This document shows positions 1 through 8,658 of a stretch of DNA of 15,460 nt, piece after piece. Origin of the DNA: CAZRGV01 sp964599655. GTDB taxonomy: Bacteria; Planctomycetota; Planctomycetia; Isosphaerales; Isosphaeraceae. The stretch is from contig CAZRGV010000140.1 in the NCBI GenBank assembly GCA_964599655.1, positions 1-15,460 on the forward strand, read 5' to 3'. Position 1 is the stretch's first letter, and each line of letters opens with the position of its first letter. Below the pieces are notes generated by a model, which saw only the letters and a list, made by a program, of their open reading frames with translations, was not told the origin of the DNA and searched no databases. Both the position numbers and the translations under genes were made by a program.

Positions 1-1195
<1,195 letters not shown>

Positions 1196-1229
1196 CGACA
1201 ACTCTCCCTCGATTCTAACCGGCGACGGG

Positions 1230-3122
1230 TCAGGACGCGGTTTTCTTCCTCGTGTCCGGCCGCTGTTGATAAAGACGAAAGTATTCCAACCTCAGGGCCT
1301 GATACTCATCCGGATTCGCGACGGGGTCGATCTCATCCATCGCCCCCTTGATGTCGCGAAGCCGGTTGCGCCACTCGCGATCGGCGAACGCTTCGAGCGC
1401 CTCCGCGAGCCGTTCTTCCCACGTGGCGGGTTGCAGCCGCTCGGGGTGGGGAGCGGAGTCGAACGGCAAGAGTAAGCCGGCGGCCAGCGACCGCTCCGCC
1501 TCGCTCAGCCGAAGACTGACCCGCTCGAAGGTGGCCTCCTGTCCCTCGGCATACAGGTCGTAGCACGCCTGGACGATCGCCCGGAGTGGGGCATCCCTGA
1601 GGGAGCCCGGGGCGACGTTCGTAATCAGCCGAGGCAGGAGAGCCGGTTGATTCAGAAGGATCACGACGATCTCGCGATCCAGGACGTCGAGATCCGCGAC
1701 CCGGATCGGTGGGTCCGCTGGTTTTATTACGCCTTCGGAGCCACTCTGTGCGGAAGAGACGGCCCGATGGGGCGAAGTTCGCGCGGGCCGTCGAGCGTGT
1801 TGAAGTTGCCGCTTCAGGTCCGCCACTGGCAAGCGTAAACGGTGCGCCAGCGTATCGAGGGCCTTGGCCACCTTGACGTCGAGCCCCGCCCGATTGGTGC
1901 GGGGAATGCGAGCCAGGATCGAGACCACGAACTCGGCGGCCTGACGGGCCCCCTCCAACGAGTCGAAGTTGAACCGACCCGACGCCCGACGGAGAACGAA
2001 CTCCAGGGGATCGACCGCACGGGCAACCAGCTCCCGGAAGGGGCCGGCGCCTTCTCGGAGAAGGAAGTCGCAGGGGTCGAGCCCCTCGGGCAACGACAGC
2101 ACCCGCACGTCGACTTCATGCCCCAGGAAAAGTTCGAGCGAGCGGTCGGCCGCCTTTTGACCGGCCTCGTCCGCGTCGAAGACCAGAACCACGCGATCGG
2201 CCAGGCGACGCAACGCCAGGACGTGCTCGTCGCCGAGCGCCGTTCCCAGCGTTCCGACCACGTTCTGGAGCCCAACCTGGTGCGCCGCGATCACGTCGGT
2301 GTAACCCTCGACGACGGCGACCCAGCCCGCCTCTCGGGCGGCCGGTCGAGCGAGGTCGGCGGCGTACAGGTGACGACGCTTCTGAAAGAGAAGCGTTTCC
2401 GGGGAGTTTACGTATTTGGCGACATTTCGGCCCGATTCGGCCCATTTTCGTTCGAGATCGGGCAAAATTCGCCCGCCGAAGCCGATCGTCCGGCCCCGAA
2501 TATCGTGAATCGGAAAGATTAAACGACCTCGGAACCGGTCTCGAGTCAGATGCGACTCGGGGCTTCGAGCGATCAAACCGGCCTGTTCCAGCAGGTCGGT
2601 CGAGTAGCCTTGCCGGCGGGCACGGAGCGAGAGCCAGTCCCGTTGATCGGGGGCAAAACCCAACTGAAATCGAGCCACACTTTCCGGCGTGATGCCCCGA
2701 TGGGCCACGTACGACGAGGCCTCCGGTGAACCAGGCAAGGCCTTCACAAACTGGCGCTCCGCCCAGGCACAGACCGCGAGCAGCTCCGACTTGGACGGAC
2801 CCGAGGCCGCCACGGTCCGATCCGTGGGGTTGTCCAGGGTAATACCGGCCCGATCTGCCAGCATGCGCAGCGCCTCAGGGAACTCAACCCGCTCGTATTC
2901 CTGGACAAAATCAAACACGTCACCGCCAGCGCCACAGCTCCAGCATTTGAACGATTGGCGCTCGGGGTTCAGCTCAAGGGAGGGATTGTGGTCGTCGTGA
3001 AACGGGCAAAGGGCCTTGTACTTTGAGCCCGAACGATGCAGTTGGAGGTACTCGCCCACCAGGTCGACGATGTCAACCGCCTGTTTAATCGCGGCCAGGG
3101 TGGATTCAGAGTGTCGGGGCAC
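1230..3122 (-). CDS. dnaG: DNA primase DnaG
   Basis: Makes RNA primers at the replication fork, working with the DnaB helicase. Length is about 630 aa, normal for the family. Numbering from the GTG at 3122: the N-terminal CHC2 zinc-binding domain has C39, H42, C60 and C63 (CPFH ... CWSC). The catalytic core follows, with GRLIFPIHD (about 199-207) and KYVNSPET. The Toprim metal site is E272 in VVEGYTDV and D316/D318 in FDADEAG. The C-terminal 170 residues or so are helical and fit the helicase-binding domain. Start choice: the frame can open at TTG (3140), but the GTG at 3122 has AGGAG six bases before it and gives the usual DnaG N-terminus (…IKQAVDIVDLVGEY). It is followed after 34 bp by rpoD and has its own strong promoter about 115 nt upstream. 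Confidence 0.97.
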   Translation of the reverse strand: MPRHSESTLAAIKQAVDIVDLVGEYLQLHRSGSKYKALCPFHDDHNPSLELNPERQSFKCWSCGAGGDVFDFVQEYERVEFPEALRMLADRAGITLDNPTDRTVAASGPSKSELLAVCAWAERQFVKALPGSPEASSYVAHRGITPESVARFQLGFAPDQRDWLSLRARRQGYSTDLLEQAGLIARSPESHLTRDRFRGRLIFPIHDIRGRTIGFGGRILPDLERKWAESGRNVAKYVNSPETLLFQKRRHLYAADLARPAAREAGWVAVVEGYTDVIAAHQVGLQNVVGTLGTALGDEHVLALRRLADRVVLVFDADEAGQKAADRSLELFLGHEVDVRVLSLPEGLDPCDFLLREGAGPFRELVARAVDPLEFVLRRASGRFNFDSLEGARQAAEFVVSILARIPRTNRAGLDVKVAKALDTLAHRLRLPVADLKRQLQHARRPARTSPHRAVSSAQSGSEGVIKPADPPIRVADLDVLDREIVVILLNQPALLPRLITNVAPGSLRDAPLRAIVQACYDLYAEGQEATFERVSLRLSEAERSLAAGLLLPFDSAPHPERLQPATWEERLAEALEAFADREWRNRLRDIKGAMDEIDPVANPDEYQALRLEYFRLYQQRPDTRKKTAS

Positions 3123-3128
3123 CGGGAG

Positions 3129-3133
3129 CTCCT
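3129..3133 (-). promoter_or_regulatory. Ribosome-binding site that decides the dnaG start (GTG)
   Basis: On the minus strand AGGAG is followed by CTCCCG and then GTG (3122-3120), an ideal 6-nt spacing. The competing TTG at 3140 lies upstream of this Shine-Dalgarno sequence and cannot use it. This favours the GTG start. Confidence 0.7.
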
Positions 3134-3181
3134 GGATCAACGTCTCAGGCCCGGGTCCTTGGTTCCGCGACCCGACGGAGA

Positions 3182-3205
3182 CCGGATCGTTGCACCGTGA
3201 TCCGG
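3182..3205 (-). promoter_or_regulatory. Hairpin in the dnaG-rpoD mRNA leader
   Basis: A perfect 7-bp stem, CCGGATC / GATCCGG, with a 10-nt loop. It lies in the predicted leader, about 60 nt before the dnaG start and about 35 nt after the predicted transcription start. There is no U-run after it, so it is not an obvious terminator. The E. coli operon has an attenuating terminator just before dnaG, so a regulatory role is possible here, but that is inference. Confidence 0.35.
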
Positions 3206-3235
3206 GGGCCGCACACCGTGCCCTTCGTCGGCGGT

Positions 3236-3282
3236 ACCGAGAAAATTATAGCTATCGCCGATGATCGGTCAAGTTTCTCGGT
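3236..3282. repeat. 9-bp perfect inverted repeat bracketing the dnaG promoter
   Basis: ACCGAGAAA at 3236-3244 and its exact reverse complement TTTCTCGGT at 3274-3282 lie on either side of the -10 and -35 boxes, with 29 bp between them. The arms are 38 bp apart centre to centre, which could suit a dimeric regulator or DNA looping. The sequence is direct; the operator role is inferred. Confidence 0.45.
3245..3272 (-). promoter_or_regulatory. Sigma-70 type promoter for dnaG-rpoD
   Basis: On the minus strand, TTGACC (3272-3267) and a perfect TATAAT (3250-3245) are separated by 16 bp. Transcription would start near 3238, giving a leader of about 115 nt before the dnaG GTG. It is the best -10 element in the window and stands out in GC-rich sequence. 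Because rpoD is the second gene of the unit, this would make the primary sigma factor gene transcribed by its own product. Confidence 0.75.
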
Positions 3283-3777
3283 GATCGGCCGACGACCTGA
3301 GTCTTTCTCTAAACACCGGATTTGCCGAAGGTTGCGTCGTTGACATCAGGCATCGACCATGCGACGGCCCGGCCTCGGTGGAGTAGGGTCTTGACAAACG
3401 GACACCGACCGTTCCTCGATTCGGAAAGCTGGGAATCATCGCGAAACCTTCATCGTTGCCTGAAGTCCACGCGACTGTCCCGCAAACCAGGTGTCCAAGT
3501 CAAGGCCTCCCCCGGTTCTTTTCGAGGATCCGGTGGTTCCCACGCCTCGGCGAGAGGCGGACCACTGATCGGATCGACACCAGGGGCGCGTTTGGTTCGC
3601 CGCCGAGGGCCGGGTCTCGGAGATCGAGCGGTGGCCAGCGATGCCACTTCTAATTTACACCCTTTTTCGCAGCCTCACCGAGGAACTCGTCCGCGGAAGG
3701 CCTGCGCCTCTCGGGAAGAGCGCACTGGGCAATCCATCACGATGAAAGAGTTTGGGAAGAATGGCAAAAGTGCAATA
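3283..3777. other. About 495-bp intergenic stretch with no convincing gene
   Basis: This lies between the htrA stop and the dnaG promoter. Open frames here are short (65 codons or so), have no good ribosome-binding site, and show no recognisable motif. I found no tRNA, tmRNA, RNase P RNA or SRP RNA signature on either strand. Two plus-strand TTGACA hexamers (near 3341 and 3391) have no matching -10 box. A compound stem at 3533-3565 is listed separately. Some of this could be the htrA 3' untranslated region or gene remains. Confidence 0.6.
3533..3565. repeat. Compound hairpin in the htrA-dnaG intergenic region
   Basis: An inner 6-bp stem CGCCTC / GAGGCG (3543-3548, 3554-3559; loop GGCGA) sits inside an outer 5-bp stem GTGGT / ACCAC (3533-3537, 3561-3565). 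The internal loop is uneven. It has no U-tract. It could be a transcription end for htrA, part of a structured RNA, or chance in GC-rich DNA. Confidence 0.3.
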
Positions 3778-5295
3778 TCAGGGCCGTCTTCTTCGGAGAC
3801 CGATGATCAGCTCCTCGCGCTGGCCGTTCTCGCGCTGGATTTGAATCGGGATGCCCTGGGCGGGGTCATAGCGACTGGCCAAGGCGTCGACCTCGTCGCG
3901 CGAGGCGACCGGTCGGTTTCCCACCGACAGGACGCGCTGACCCGGTCGGAGGCCGGAACGCTGGGCGGGACTGCCGGGGAGGACTTGGTCCACGACGATC
4001 CGAGGCGCGGCGCCGTTCTTGGGAGTGACTTCCTTGAGTCGAAGGCCGAGCGATCGGAGAACGGGCAACTCGGCGATGGTGACGTGGAGCGTGCCTTTCT
4101 GGCCGTCGCGGATGTAGGTCAGGGGGACTTTGGTTCCGATCGGCAGCGTCGCGGCCCGGTTTCGGAGGTCGGCCAGATCATCGACGGGCTGGCCGTCGAA
4201 GCCCACGACGACATCACCGGTTTTGAGTCCACCCTTGTCGGCGGGGCTGTCGGGGTCGACGTCGACGATGAGGGCCCCCTTGGCCTCGGGGATGCCCAGA
4301 CGGCGGGCGAGCGCCGGTTCCACCTCTCCGAGAATGACGCCCAGATAGCCCCGAACCACGCGGCCGTTCTTGATCAGTTGCTCGACGACGCGTTTGGCCA
4401 GGGTTGCCGAGATCGCGAAGCCGATGCCGACGTTTCCGCCTCGGCCTTCGAGCTCGGGACCGTTGGCTGCGTAGATGGCGGTGTTGATGCCGACGACCTG
4501 GCCCCGCAGGTCCACCAGCGGACCACCCGAGTTTCCTGGGTTGACGGCGGCGTCGGTCTGAATGAAATCCTCGTAGCCGCCGCCATCGCCGACGATGCGA
4601 AGGTTGTTCCGCCCGATCGCGGAGACGATCCCGGCCGTGACCGTCTGATCAAGCTCGAACGGGCTGCCAATGGCGAGCACCCAATCCCCGATATCGAGTT
4701 TATCGACGTTGCCCCAGTGTGCCTCGACCGGGAACGGGGCGTTGACCTGGAGCACGGCGAGGTCGGTCTTGGCGTCACCGCCGACGAGGCGCGCATGGTA
4801 CTCCCCGCCGTGACCGAGTCGGATGACGATGTCGTCGGCCTCTTCGACGACATGGCCGTTGGTCACGATATACCCTTTGGCCTTGTCGATCACGACACCC
4901 GAGCCAACGCTCGTGCGGATCAGGCCGCGTGGCGGCATGCCCGGGGGAAGGCCCGCTCCGTTCGGGTGAACCCCGGCCATATTGACGTCGCGATATGCCT
5001 GGATGTTCACGACCGCCGGCGCGACGGCGGTGGTGGCCGCGCGAAACAGGGCCGACGCCTTATTGATCAACCCGGCCTCGTCGAGCTTGGTCAGCATCTC
5101 GTAGGAGGCCTTCGAGCGACCCGCCTCGTAGGCGTAACCGGTGCGGAAGGCCACGTAAGGGATGCCGTAGACGAGGATCGCCGCGAGGCAGAGGATGCCG
5201 AGGACGATGAGAAAGCCGCGGCGGACCGGCGGAATCGTCGGGTGCGCGGGGATCTCATTCGGGTCGAAGGAGTCGATCGGGTCGAAGGACGCCAT
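3778..5295 (-). CDS. htrA: Membrane-anchored HtrA/Deg-type serine protease with two PDZ domains
   Basis: Envelope quality-control protease of the trypsin-like Do/HtrA family (505 aa). It has a short cytoplasmic N-terminus, one membrane segment at about residues 27-48 and no signal-cleavage pattern, so the protease should be anchored with its domain outside the cytoplasm. The catalytic triad is H148 (TNGHVV), D178 (TDLAVL) and S256 (GNSGGPL). The oxyanion and substrate-loop segments (GSPFELDQTVT, QTDAAVNPG) are intact. PDZ1 spans about 316-405 (GYLGV, DSPADKGGLKTGD) and PDZ2 about 415-500 (GSPAQRSGLRPGQ). The ATG at 5295 has GGAG six bases upstream. An in-frame start at 5382 would add 29 residues without a ribosome site. 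Substrates are unknown. It diverges from asnB. Confidence 0.94.
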   Translation of the reverse strand: MASFDPIDSFDPNEIPAHPTIPPVRRGFLIVLGILCLAAILVYGIPYVAFRTGYAYEAGRSKASYEMLTKLDEAGLINKASALFRAATTAVAPAVVNIQAYRDVNMAGVHPNGAGLPPGMPPRGLIRTSVGSGVVIDKAKGYIVTNGHVVEEADDIVIRLGHGGEYHARLVGGDAKTDLAVLQVNAPFPVEAHWGNVDKLDIGDWVLAIGSPFELDQTVTAGIVSAIGRNNLRIVGDGGGYEDFIQTDAAVNPGNSGGPLVDLRGQVVGINTAIYAANGPELEGRGGNVGIGFAISATLAKRVVEQLIKNGRVVRGYLGVILGEVEPALARRLGIPEAKGALIVDVDPDSPADKGGLKTGDVVVGFDGQPVDDLADLRNRAATLPIGTKVPLTYIRDGQKGTLHVTIAELPVLRSLGLRLKEVTPKNGAAPRIVVDQVLPGSPAQRSGLRPGQRVLSVGNRPVASRDEVDALASRYDPAQGIPIQIQRENGQREELIIGLRRRRP

Positions 5296-5635
5296 CACAG
5301 GCTCCGGGAAGGGCGGAACGGATCGATTCGGCGAGGGGGGAACGCGCGATACGGCTTCTGAAAAGCCTATGCACGTTGCCACTCGAAATCAACGTGGCCC
5401 GCGTGTCGAATCGAATCGCAACGGGTTCGGGAGGGCCGGAGTGATTCGCAACGCCCGTTGACGACGGAGGGGCGGCTTGGAAGAACTGGCTCGGAGCGGT
5501 GGTCGTTCCGACGGCTTCCGGTTTGCGTGCCGAGTCGCAACTTCTCGAATCCTGGGAGATCGGGTAGCCTGGACGTATCCACTCGGACCTCGTTTCATCG
5601 CCCTGTCTGCTCTCCCCGGAGTCGAATCGTCCTCC
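5296..5635. other. Divergent htrA/asnB intergenic region (340 bp) with repeats
   Basis: There is no gene here. It holds the candidate htrA promoter (separate entry). TCGCAAC occurs three times (5416, 5446, 5534); the first two copies share TCGCAACG and are exactly 30 bp apart. CAACGGG (5419-5425) and CCCGTTG (5454-5460) form a 7-bp inverted repeat. No good plus-strand promoter for asnB stood out: TTGACG at 5458 lacks a matching -10 box. Confidence 0.5.
5364..5392 (-). promoter_or_regulatory. Candidate promoter for htrA
   Basis: On the minus strand TTGATT (5392-5387), a 17-bp spacer and TAGGCT (5369-5364). The -10 match is only 3 of 6. It would give a leader of about 60 nt. No sigma-E type motif was recognised. 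Confidence 0.35.
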
Positions 5636-7534
5636 ATGTGCGGCATCGCGGGGTTTGTCAACGGAGACGGCCAGCCGGCGGATCGCCGTGTGCTGGAGCG
5701 AATGACCGCGTCCCTGGCGCACCGAGGGCCCGATGGCGACGGGTTCCTGGTCGAGGGTCCGACCGCCCTGGGCCATCGCCGCCTGGCGATCATCGACCTC
5801 GATGGCGGCGCTCAGCCCATGGCCAACGAGGAGGAGTCGGTCTGGGTCACCTATAACGGTGAGCTCTACAACGAGCTGGGCTTGCGAGAGATGCTCCAGC
5901 GGCGTGGACACGTTTACCGCACCGTGAGCGACACCGAAAGCCTGGTTCATCTCTACGAGGATCATGGGGCCGAATTCGTCCGAGAGCTGAACGGCATGTT
6001 CGCGCTGGCGATCTGGGACTGCCGGCGCTCTCGCCTCGTGCTGGCACGCGACCGAATGGGCCAGAAGCCGCTCTATTACGCCGAGCTTCCTGGGGGCGGA
6101 ATCGCCTTCGGTTCCGAGCCGAAGGCCGTCCTGAGCCATCCGGCAATCGGCCGGCGGCTCGACCCGGCGGGGCTCTGCCGCTACCTCTTTTACGAGTACG
6201 TTCCGGCTCCGGGTTCGATCTGGTTGGGGCTTCGGCAGCTTCCGCCCTCGCACGTGCTGGTCTGGGAGAACGGGCGAATCTCGACCCAACGCTACTGGGA
6301 AACGCCCTGGCCCGGCGCGTCGACGCGATCCGGCCAGCCTCGCGACGACTTTCAGGCGACCGCCGAGCGCTTCTGGGCCGAGCTTCGGGAGGCCGTCGCC
6401 CGGCATCGCCGATCGGATGTGCCGCTGGGCGTTTTTCTCTCCGGAGGGGTCGATTCCTCGAGCGTCGCGGCGGCCCTCTCCGAGCTGCAACCGCCTCGAG
6501 ACGTCCGAACGTTCTCGATCGGCTTCGACGATCCGAGCTTCGACGAGAGCGCGCACGACAGAGCCGTCGCCCGGCACCTGGGCACCGAGCACCATGAGCG
6601 GCTCTTCTCGGCCGAGACGGTCTTGAAACTGCTTCCCGAGGTGGCCGGCTGGCTCGACGAGCCGTTTGGCGATGCCTCGATCCTGCCGACCCATTTGCTC
6701 AGCCGGTTCGCTCGCGAGGAAGTCACGGTGGTTCTCGGCGGGGATGGGGCCGATGAGCTCCTGGCCGGCTACCCGACCTTCGCGGCCGAACGGGCGGCTC
6801 GGTTGTTCCGGCGGCTGCCCGCACCGGCGCAGAGTCTGGCGGGAGCGGCGGTCGGCAAGCTACCGGTCGATCACGGCAACATCAGCTTCGATTTCAAGTT
6901 GAAACAATTCCTCCGGGGTGCACGGGAGCCGATGCCCCTGGCTCACCAGCGATGGTTGGGCTCGTTCTCGGGCGAGGAGATCGCCGCGTTGCTGATCGAA
7001 CCCCCCGCGATCGACGTCGAGGCCGAACACCTGGCCCGCGCCGAGCGACTCGCCCAGGGGGCCGACTCCCTGACCCGCTCGCTGGCTCTCTACCAGGACA
7101 CCTATTTACCCGACGACATCTTGCGGAAGGTCGATCGCGCGAGCATGGCCTGCGGCCTGGAGGTCCGCGCGCCGTTCCTGGACACCGAGCTCGTCGATCG
7201 CATCGCCCGGTTGCCCGCCGACTTCAAGTATGGCAAAGGAACGACCAAACGGTTGCTCAAGCGGGCCGCCGCGGGTAGGCTCCCGTCTGAGATCCTGAAG
7301 CGCCCCAAAAAAGGCTTCGGGATTCCGGTCGCTCGCTGGCTGCGAGGCCCACTCTCCGGATTGCTCGACAGACTGCTCAGTCCCGAGCGTCTCGCGAGCC
7401 AGGGGTTGTTCCGGCCGGAGGCCGTGGCGCGACGAGTCGCCGAACATCGCAACGGCGTCCGGGATCATCGAAAGCCGCTGTGGACGCTCCTGATGTTTCA
7501 ACTCTGGCATGAGCACTGGTGCGAGGCGTCCTGA
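5636..7534 (+). CDS. asnB: Asparagine synthetase, glutamine-hydrolysing (AsnB type)
   Basis: Makes asparagine from aspartate, ATP and glutamine. At 632 aa it is full length. The start must be the ATG at 5636, because the class II amidotransferase needs the N-terminal cysteine (MCGIAGF, Cys2 as nucleophile after Met removal). The in-frame extension upstream to 5477 is not genuine. Glutaminase residues include HRRLAIIDL (47-55), YNGELYN (73-79) and SDTES (98-102). The synthetase domain has the ATP loop SGGVDSSS (269-276), LDEPFGDAS (340-348) and LGGDGADEL (367-375), then DDILRKVDRASM from about 493. All key motifs are intact. The ribosome site is weak: GGAG is about 14 nt upstream. Relatives of this family also act in polysaccharide or exosortase clusters, but no such genes are visible here, so asparagine synthesis is the best reading. 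Confidence 0.93.
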   Translation: MCGIAGFVNGDGQPADRRVLERMTASLAHRGPDGDGFLVEGPTALGHRRLAIIDLDGGAQPMANEEESVWVTYNGELYNELGLREMLQRRGHVYRTVSDTESLVHLYEDHGAEFVRELNGMFALAIWDCRRSRLVLARDRMGQKPLYYAELPGGGIAFGSEPKAVLSHPAIGRRLDPAGLCRYLFYEYVPAPGSIWLGLRQLPPSHVLVWENGRISTQRYWETPWPGASTRSGQPRDDFQATAERFWAELREAVARHRRSDVPLGVFLSGGVDSSSVAAALSELQPPRDVRTFSIGFDDPSFDESAHDRAVARHLGTEHHERLFSAETVLKLLPEVAGWLDEPFGDASILPTHLLSRFAREEVTVVLGGDGADELLAGYPTFAAERAARLFRRLPAPAQSLAGAAVGKLPVDHGNISFDFKLKQFLRGAREPMPLAHQRWLGSFSGEEIAALLIEPPAIDVEAEHLARAERLAQGADSLTRSLALYQDTYLPDDILRKVDRASMACGLEVRAPFLDTELVDRIARLPADFKYGKGTTKRLLKRAAAGRLPSEILKRPKKGFGIPVARWLRGPLSGLLDRLLSPERLASQGLFRPEAVARRVAEHRNGVRDHRKPLWTLLMFQLWHEHWCEAS

Positions 7535-7635
7535 GCGCGGCATTGTCCTCGGCCCTGGATCCCACGAACCTGCTTCGAGCCCGCGAGAGACGATCGGCGC
7601 GACCATCCCCCACAAGACCCGCAAGATCGATCCCG

Positions 7636-8364
7636 ATGCGCATTCTCGTCGTTTCCGACATTCATGCCAACTGGCCCGCCCTGGCGGCGATCAACGAGCC
7701 CCATGACCTCTGTCTCTGCCTCGGGGATCTGGTCGACTACGGGCCCGACCCCGGCGAATGCGTTCGTTGGGCCATGGAGCATGCCCATCACGCGATCCGG
7801 GGCAACCACGATCACGGCGTGGCGCAGAGCGTGCCGGTCAGCGGAGAGAACGGTTATCGCTACCTCACCCGCGCCAGCCGTTCGTTCCAGTGGAGATCGC
7901 TCGGCCCCGAGGAACGCCGCTACCTCTTGCAATTGCCACTGACCAAACGCCTGACGCTCGACGGCAAGCGATTCCTCCTGGTTCACGGCACCCCGCGCGA
8001 CCCGCTCGACGAATACCTGATGCGCGACCCGGACACCTGGGCGCGCCGGGTCGAGAACGCGAGGGCCGACATCGTTTGTGTCGGCCACTCGCATCTCCAA
8101 TTTAACCTGAGAGTCGGCAACGTCGTGGTGCTCAATCCAGGGAGCGTCGGCCAGCCTCGCGACGGCGACCCCCGAGCCGCGTACGCCGTCATCGACAACG
8201 GCCGGATCGAGCTCAAACGCGTGGAGTACTCGATCGACGAGGCGATCGCCCGCGTCGAAGCCTCGGAGCTTCCCGATCGGGCGAAGGCCATGTTCTCGCA
8301 ATGCCTTCGACTCGGCCGGCTGCCCAGCGAGGTCCCAAGTTCGCTCGAAGAATCGGACGAGTAG
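7636..8364 (+). CDS. Metallophosphoesterase of the YfcE/MJ0936 type
   Basis: Soluble 242-aa calcineurin-like phosphoesterase with a complete two-metal site: D8 and H10 (VVSDIHAN), D31 (LGDLVDYG), N57 and H58 (RGNHDHG), H117 (LVHGTP), and H151/H153 (VGHSH). The NPGSVGQPRDGDPRAAYA segment (about 167-184) is typical of the YfcE/MJ0936 branch, which hydrolyses phosphodiesters or acts as a general phosphatase. The natural substrate cannot be told from sequence. The ATG at 7636 gives the standard family start (MRILVVSDIH). An in-frame extension to 7519 would overlap the asnB end and adds only low-complexity residues. No clear Shine-Dalgarno sequence precedes it. The gap after asnB is 101 bp with no promoter or terminator seen, so read-through from asnB is possible. 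Confidence 0.88.
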   Translation: MRILVVSDIHANWPALAAINEPHDLCLCLGDLVDYGPDPGECVRWAMEHAHHAIRGNHDHGVAQSVPVSGENGYRYLTRASRSFQWRSLGPEERRYLLQLPLTKRLTLDGKRFLLVHGTPRDPLDEYLMRDPDTWARRVENARADIVCVGHSHLQFNLRVGNVVVLNPGSVGQPRDGDPRAAYAVIDNGRIELKRVEYSIDEAIARVEASELPDRAKAMFSQCLRLGRLPSEVPSSLEESDE

Positions 8365-8518
8365 CACGCGAGAACCGACTCGAAGGACGTTGAGCCGTTC
8401 CACGGCCTCCGTCCACCGAACCGCCGCCATCCCCAGAACCCTGACGATCCGACCCGCCCGACAAACGCTCCGTGGGACCGCCCCAGAGCGTCCCTCGGGC
8501 ACGTCCCTCGCTCGGTCC

Positions 8519-8547
8519 TTGACGACGAAAGAATTCGGAGTTAAGAT
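8519..8547 (+). promoter_or_regulatory. Sigma-70 type promoter for the 826-aa secreted protein gene
   Basis: TTGACG (8519-8524), a 17-bp spacer and TAAGAT (8542-8547). Each box matches the consensus at 5 of 6 positions and spacing is ideal. The predicted start near 8554 gives a leader of about 105 nt. Directly upstream the 9-bp word CGTCCCTCG is repeated at 8489 and 8502 (13 bp apart). Confidence 0.65.
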
Positions 8548-8559
8548 GCGGCGATCGGG

Positions 8560-8577
8560 GTCGGACGTTCGTCCGAC
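8560..8577 (+). promoter_or_regulatory. Dyad/hairpin at the start of the leader
   Basis: GTCGGACG-TT-CGTCCGAC is a perfect 8-bp dyad just downstream of the predicted transcription start. As DNA it looks like an operator. As RNA it gives a 7-bp stem with a GTTC loop at the mRNA 5' end, which could protect the transcript. Which of these it does is inference. Confidence 0.45.
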
Positions 8578-8614
8578 GGGTGAAGGGCACGTCAGGAATC
8601 CCGGCCGCTCCGAT

Positions 8615-8630
8615 CGAGCCGCTCGGCTCG
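8615..8630 (+). promoter_or_regulatory. Second dyad in the same leader
   Basis: CGAGCCG-CT-CGGCTCG, 7-bp perfect arms, lies about 16 nt before the ribosome-binding site (AAAGGAA, 8646-8652). It is close enough to affect translation if it forms in RNA. It could also be chance in GC-rich DNA. Confidence 0.3.
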
Positions 8631-8658
8631 CGGTCTTCACGAGCGAAAGGAACCACCG

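Noticed and set aside
3341..3396. Two perfect TTGACA hexamers on the plus strand
   Set aside because: No acceptable -10 box at 16-18 bp and no plus-strand gene downstream before asnB.
3450..3653. Two small overlapping frames (65 codons each, opposite strands)
   Set aside because: No ribosome-binding site, biased Arg/Pro composition, and no motif; probably chance in GC-rich intergenic DNA.
3322..5361. A 679-codon open frame on the plus strand
   Set aside because: It is antisense to the complete htrA gene with all catalytic motifs; its own product is low in known motifs and rich in Asp/Gly/Arg, as expected from the reverse strand of a GC-rich gene.
5458..5486. TTGACG as a -35 box for asnB
   Set aside because: The base run 17 bp downstream (AAGAAC) does not resemble a -10 box, and the position is 150 bp from the start.
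5255..6694. A 479-codon open frame on the minus strand
   Set aside because: Runs antisense to asnB and across the divergent promoter region; asnB has every family motif.
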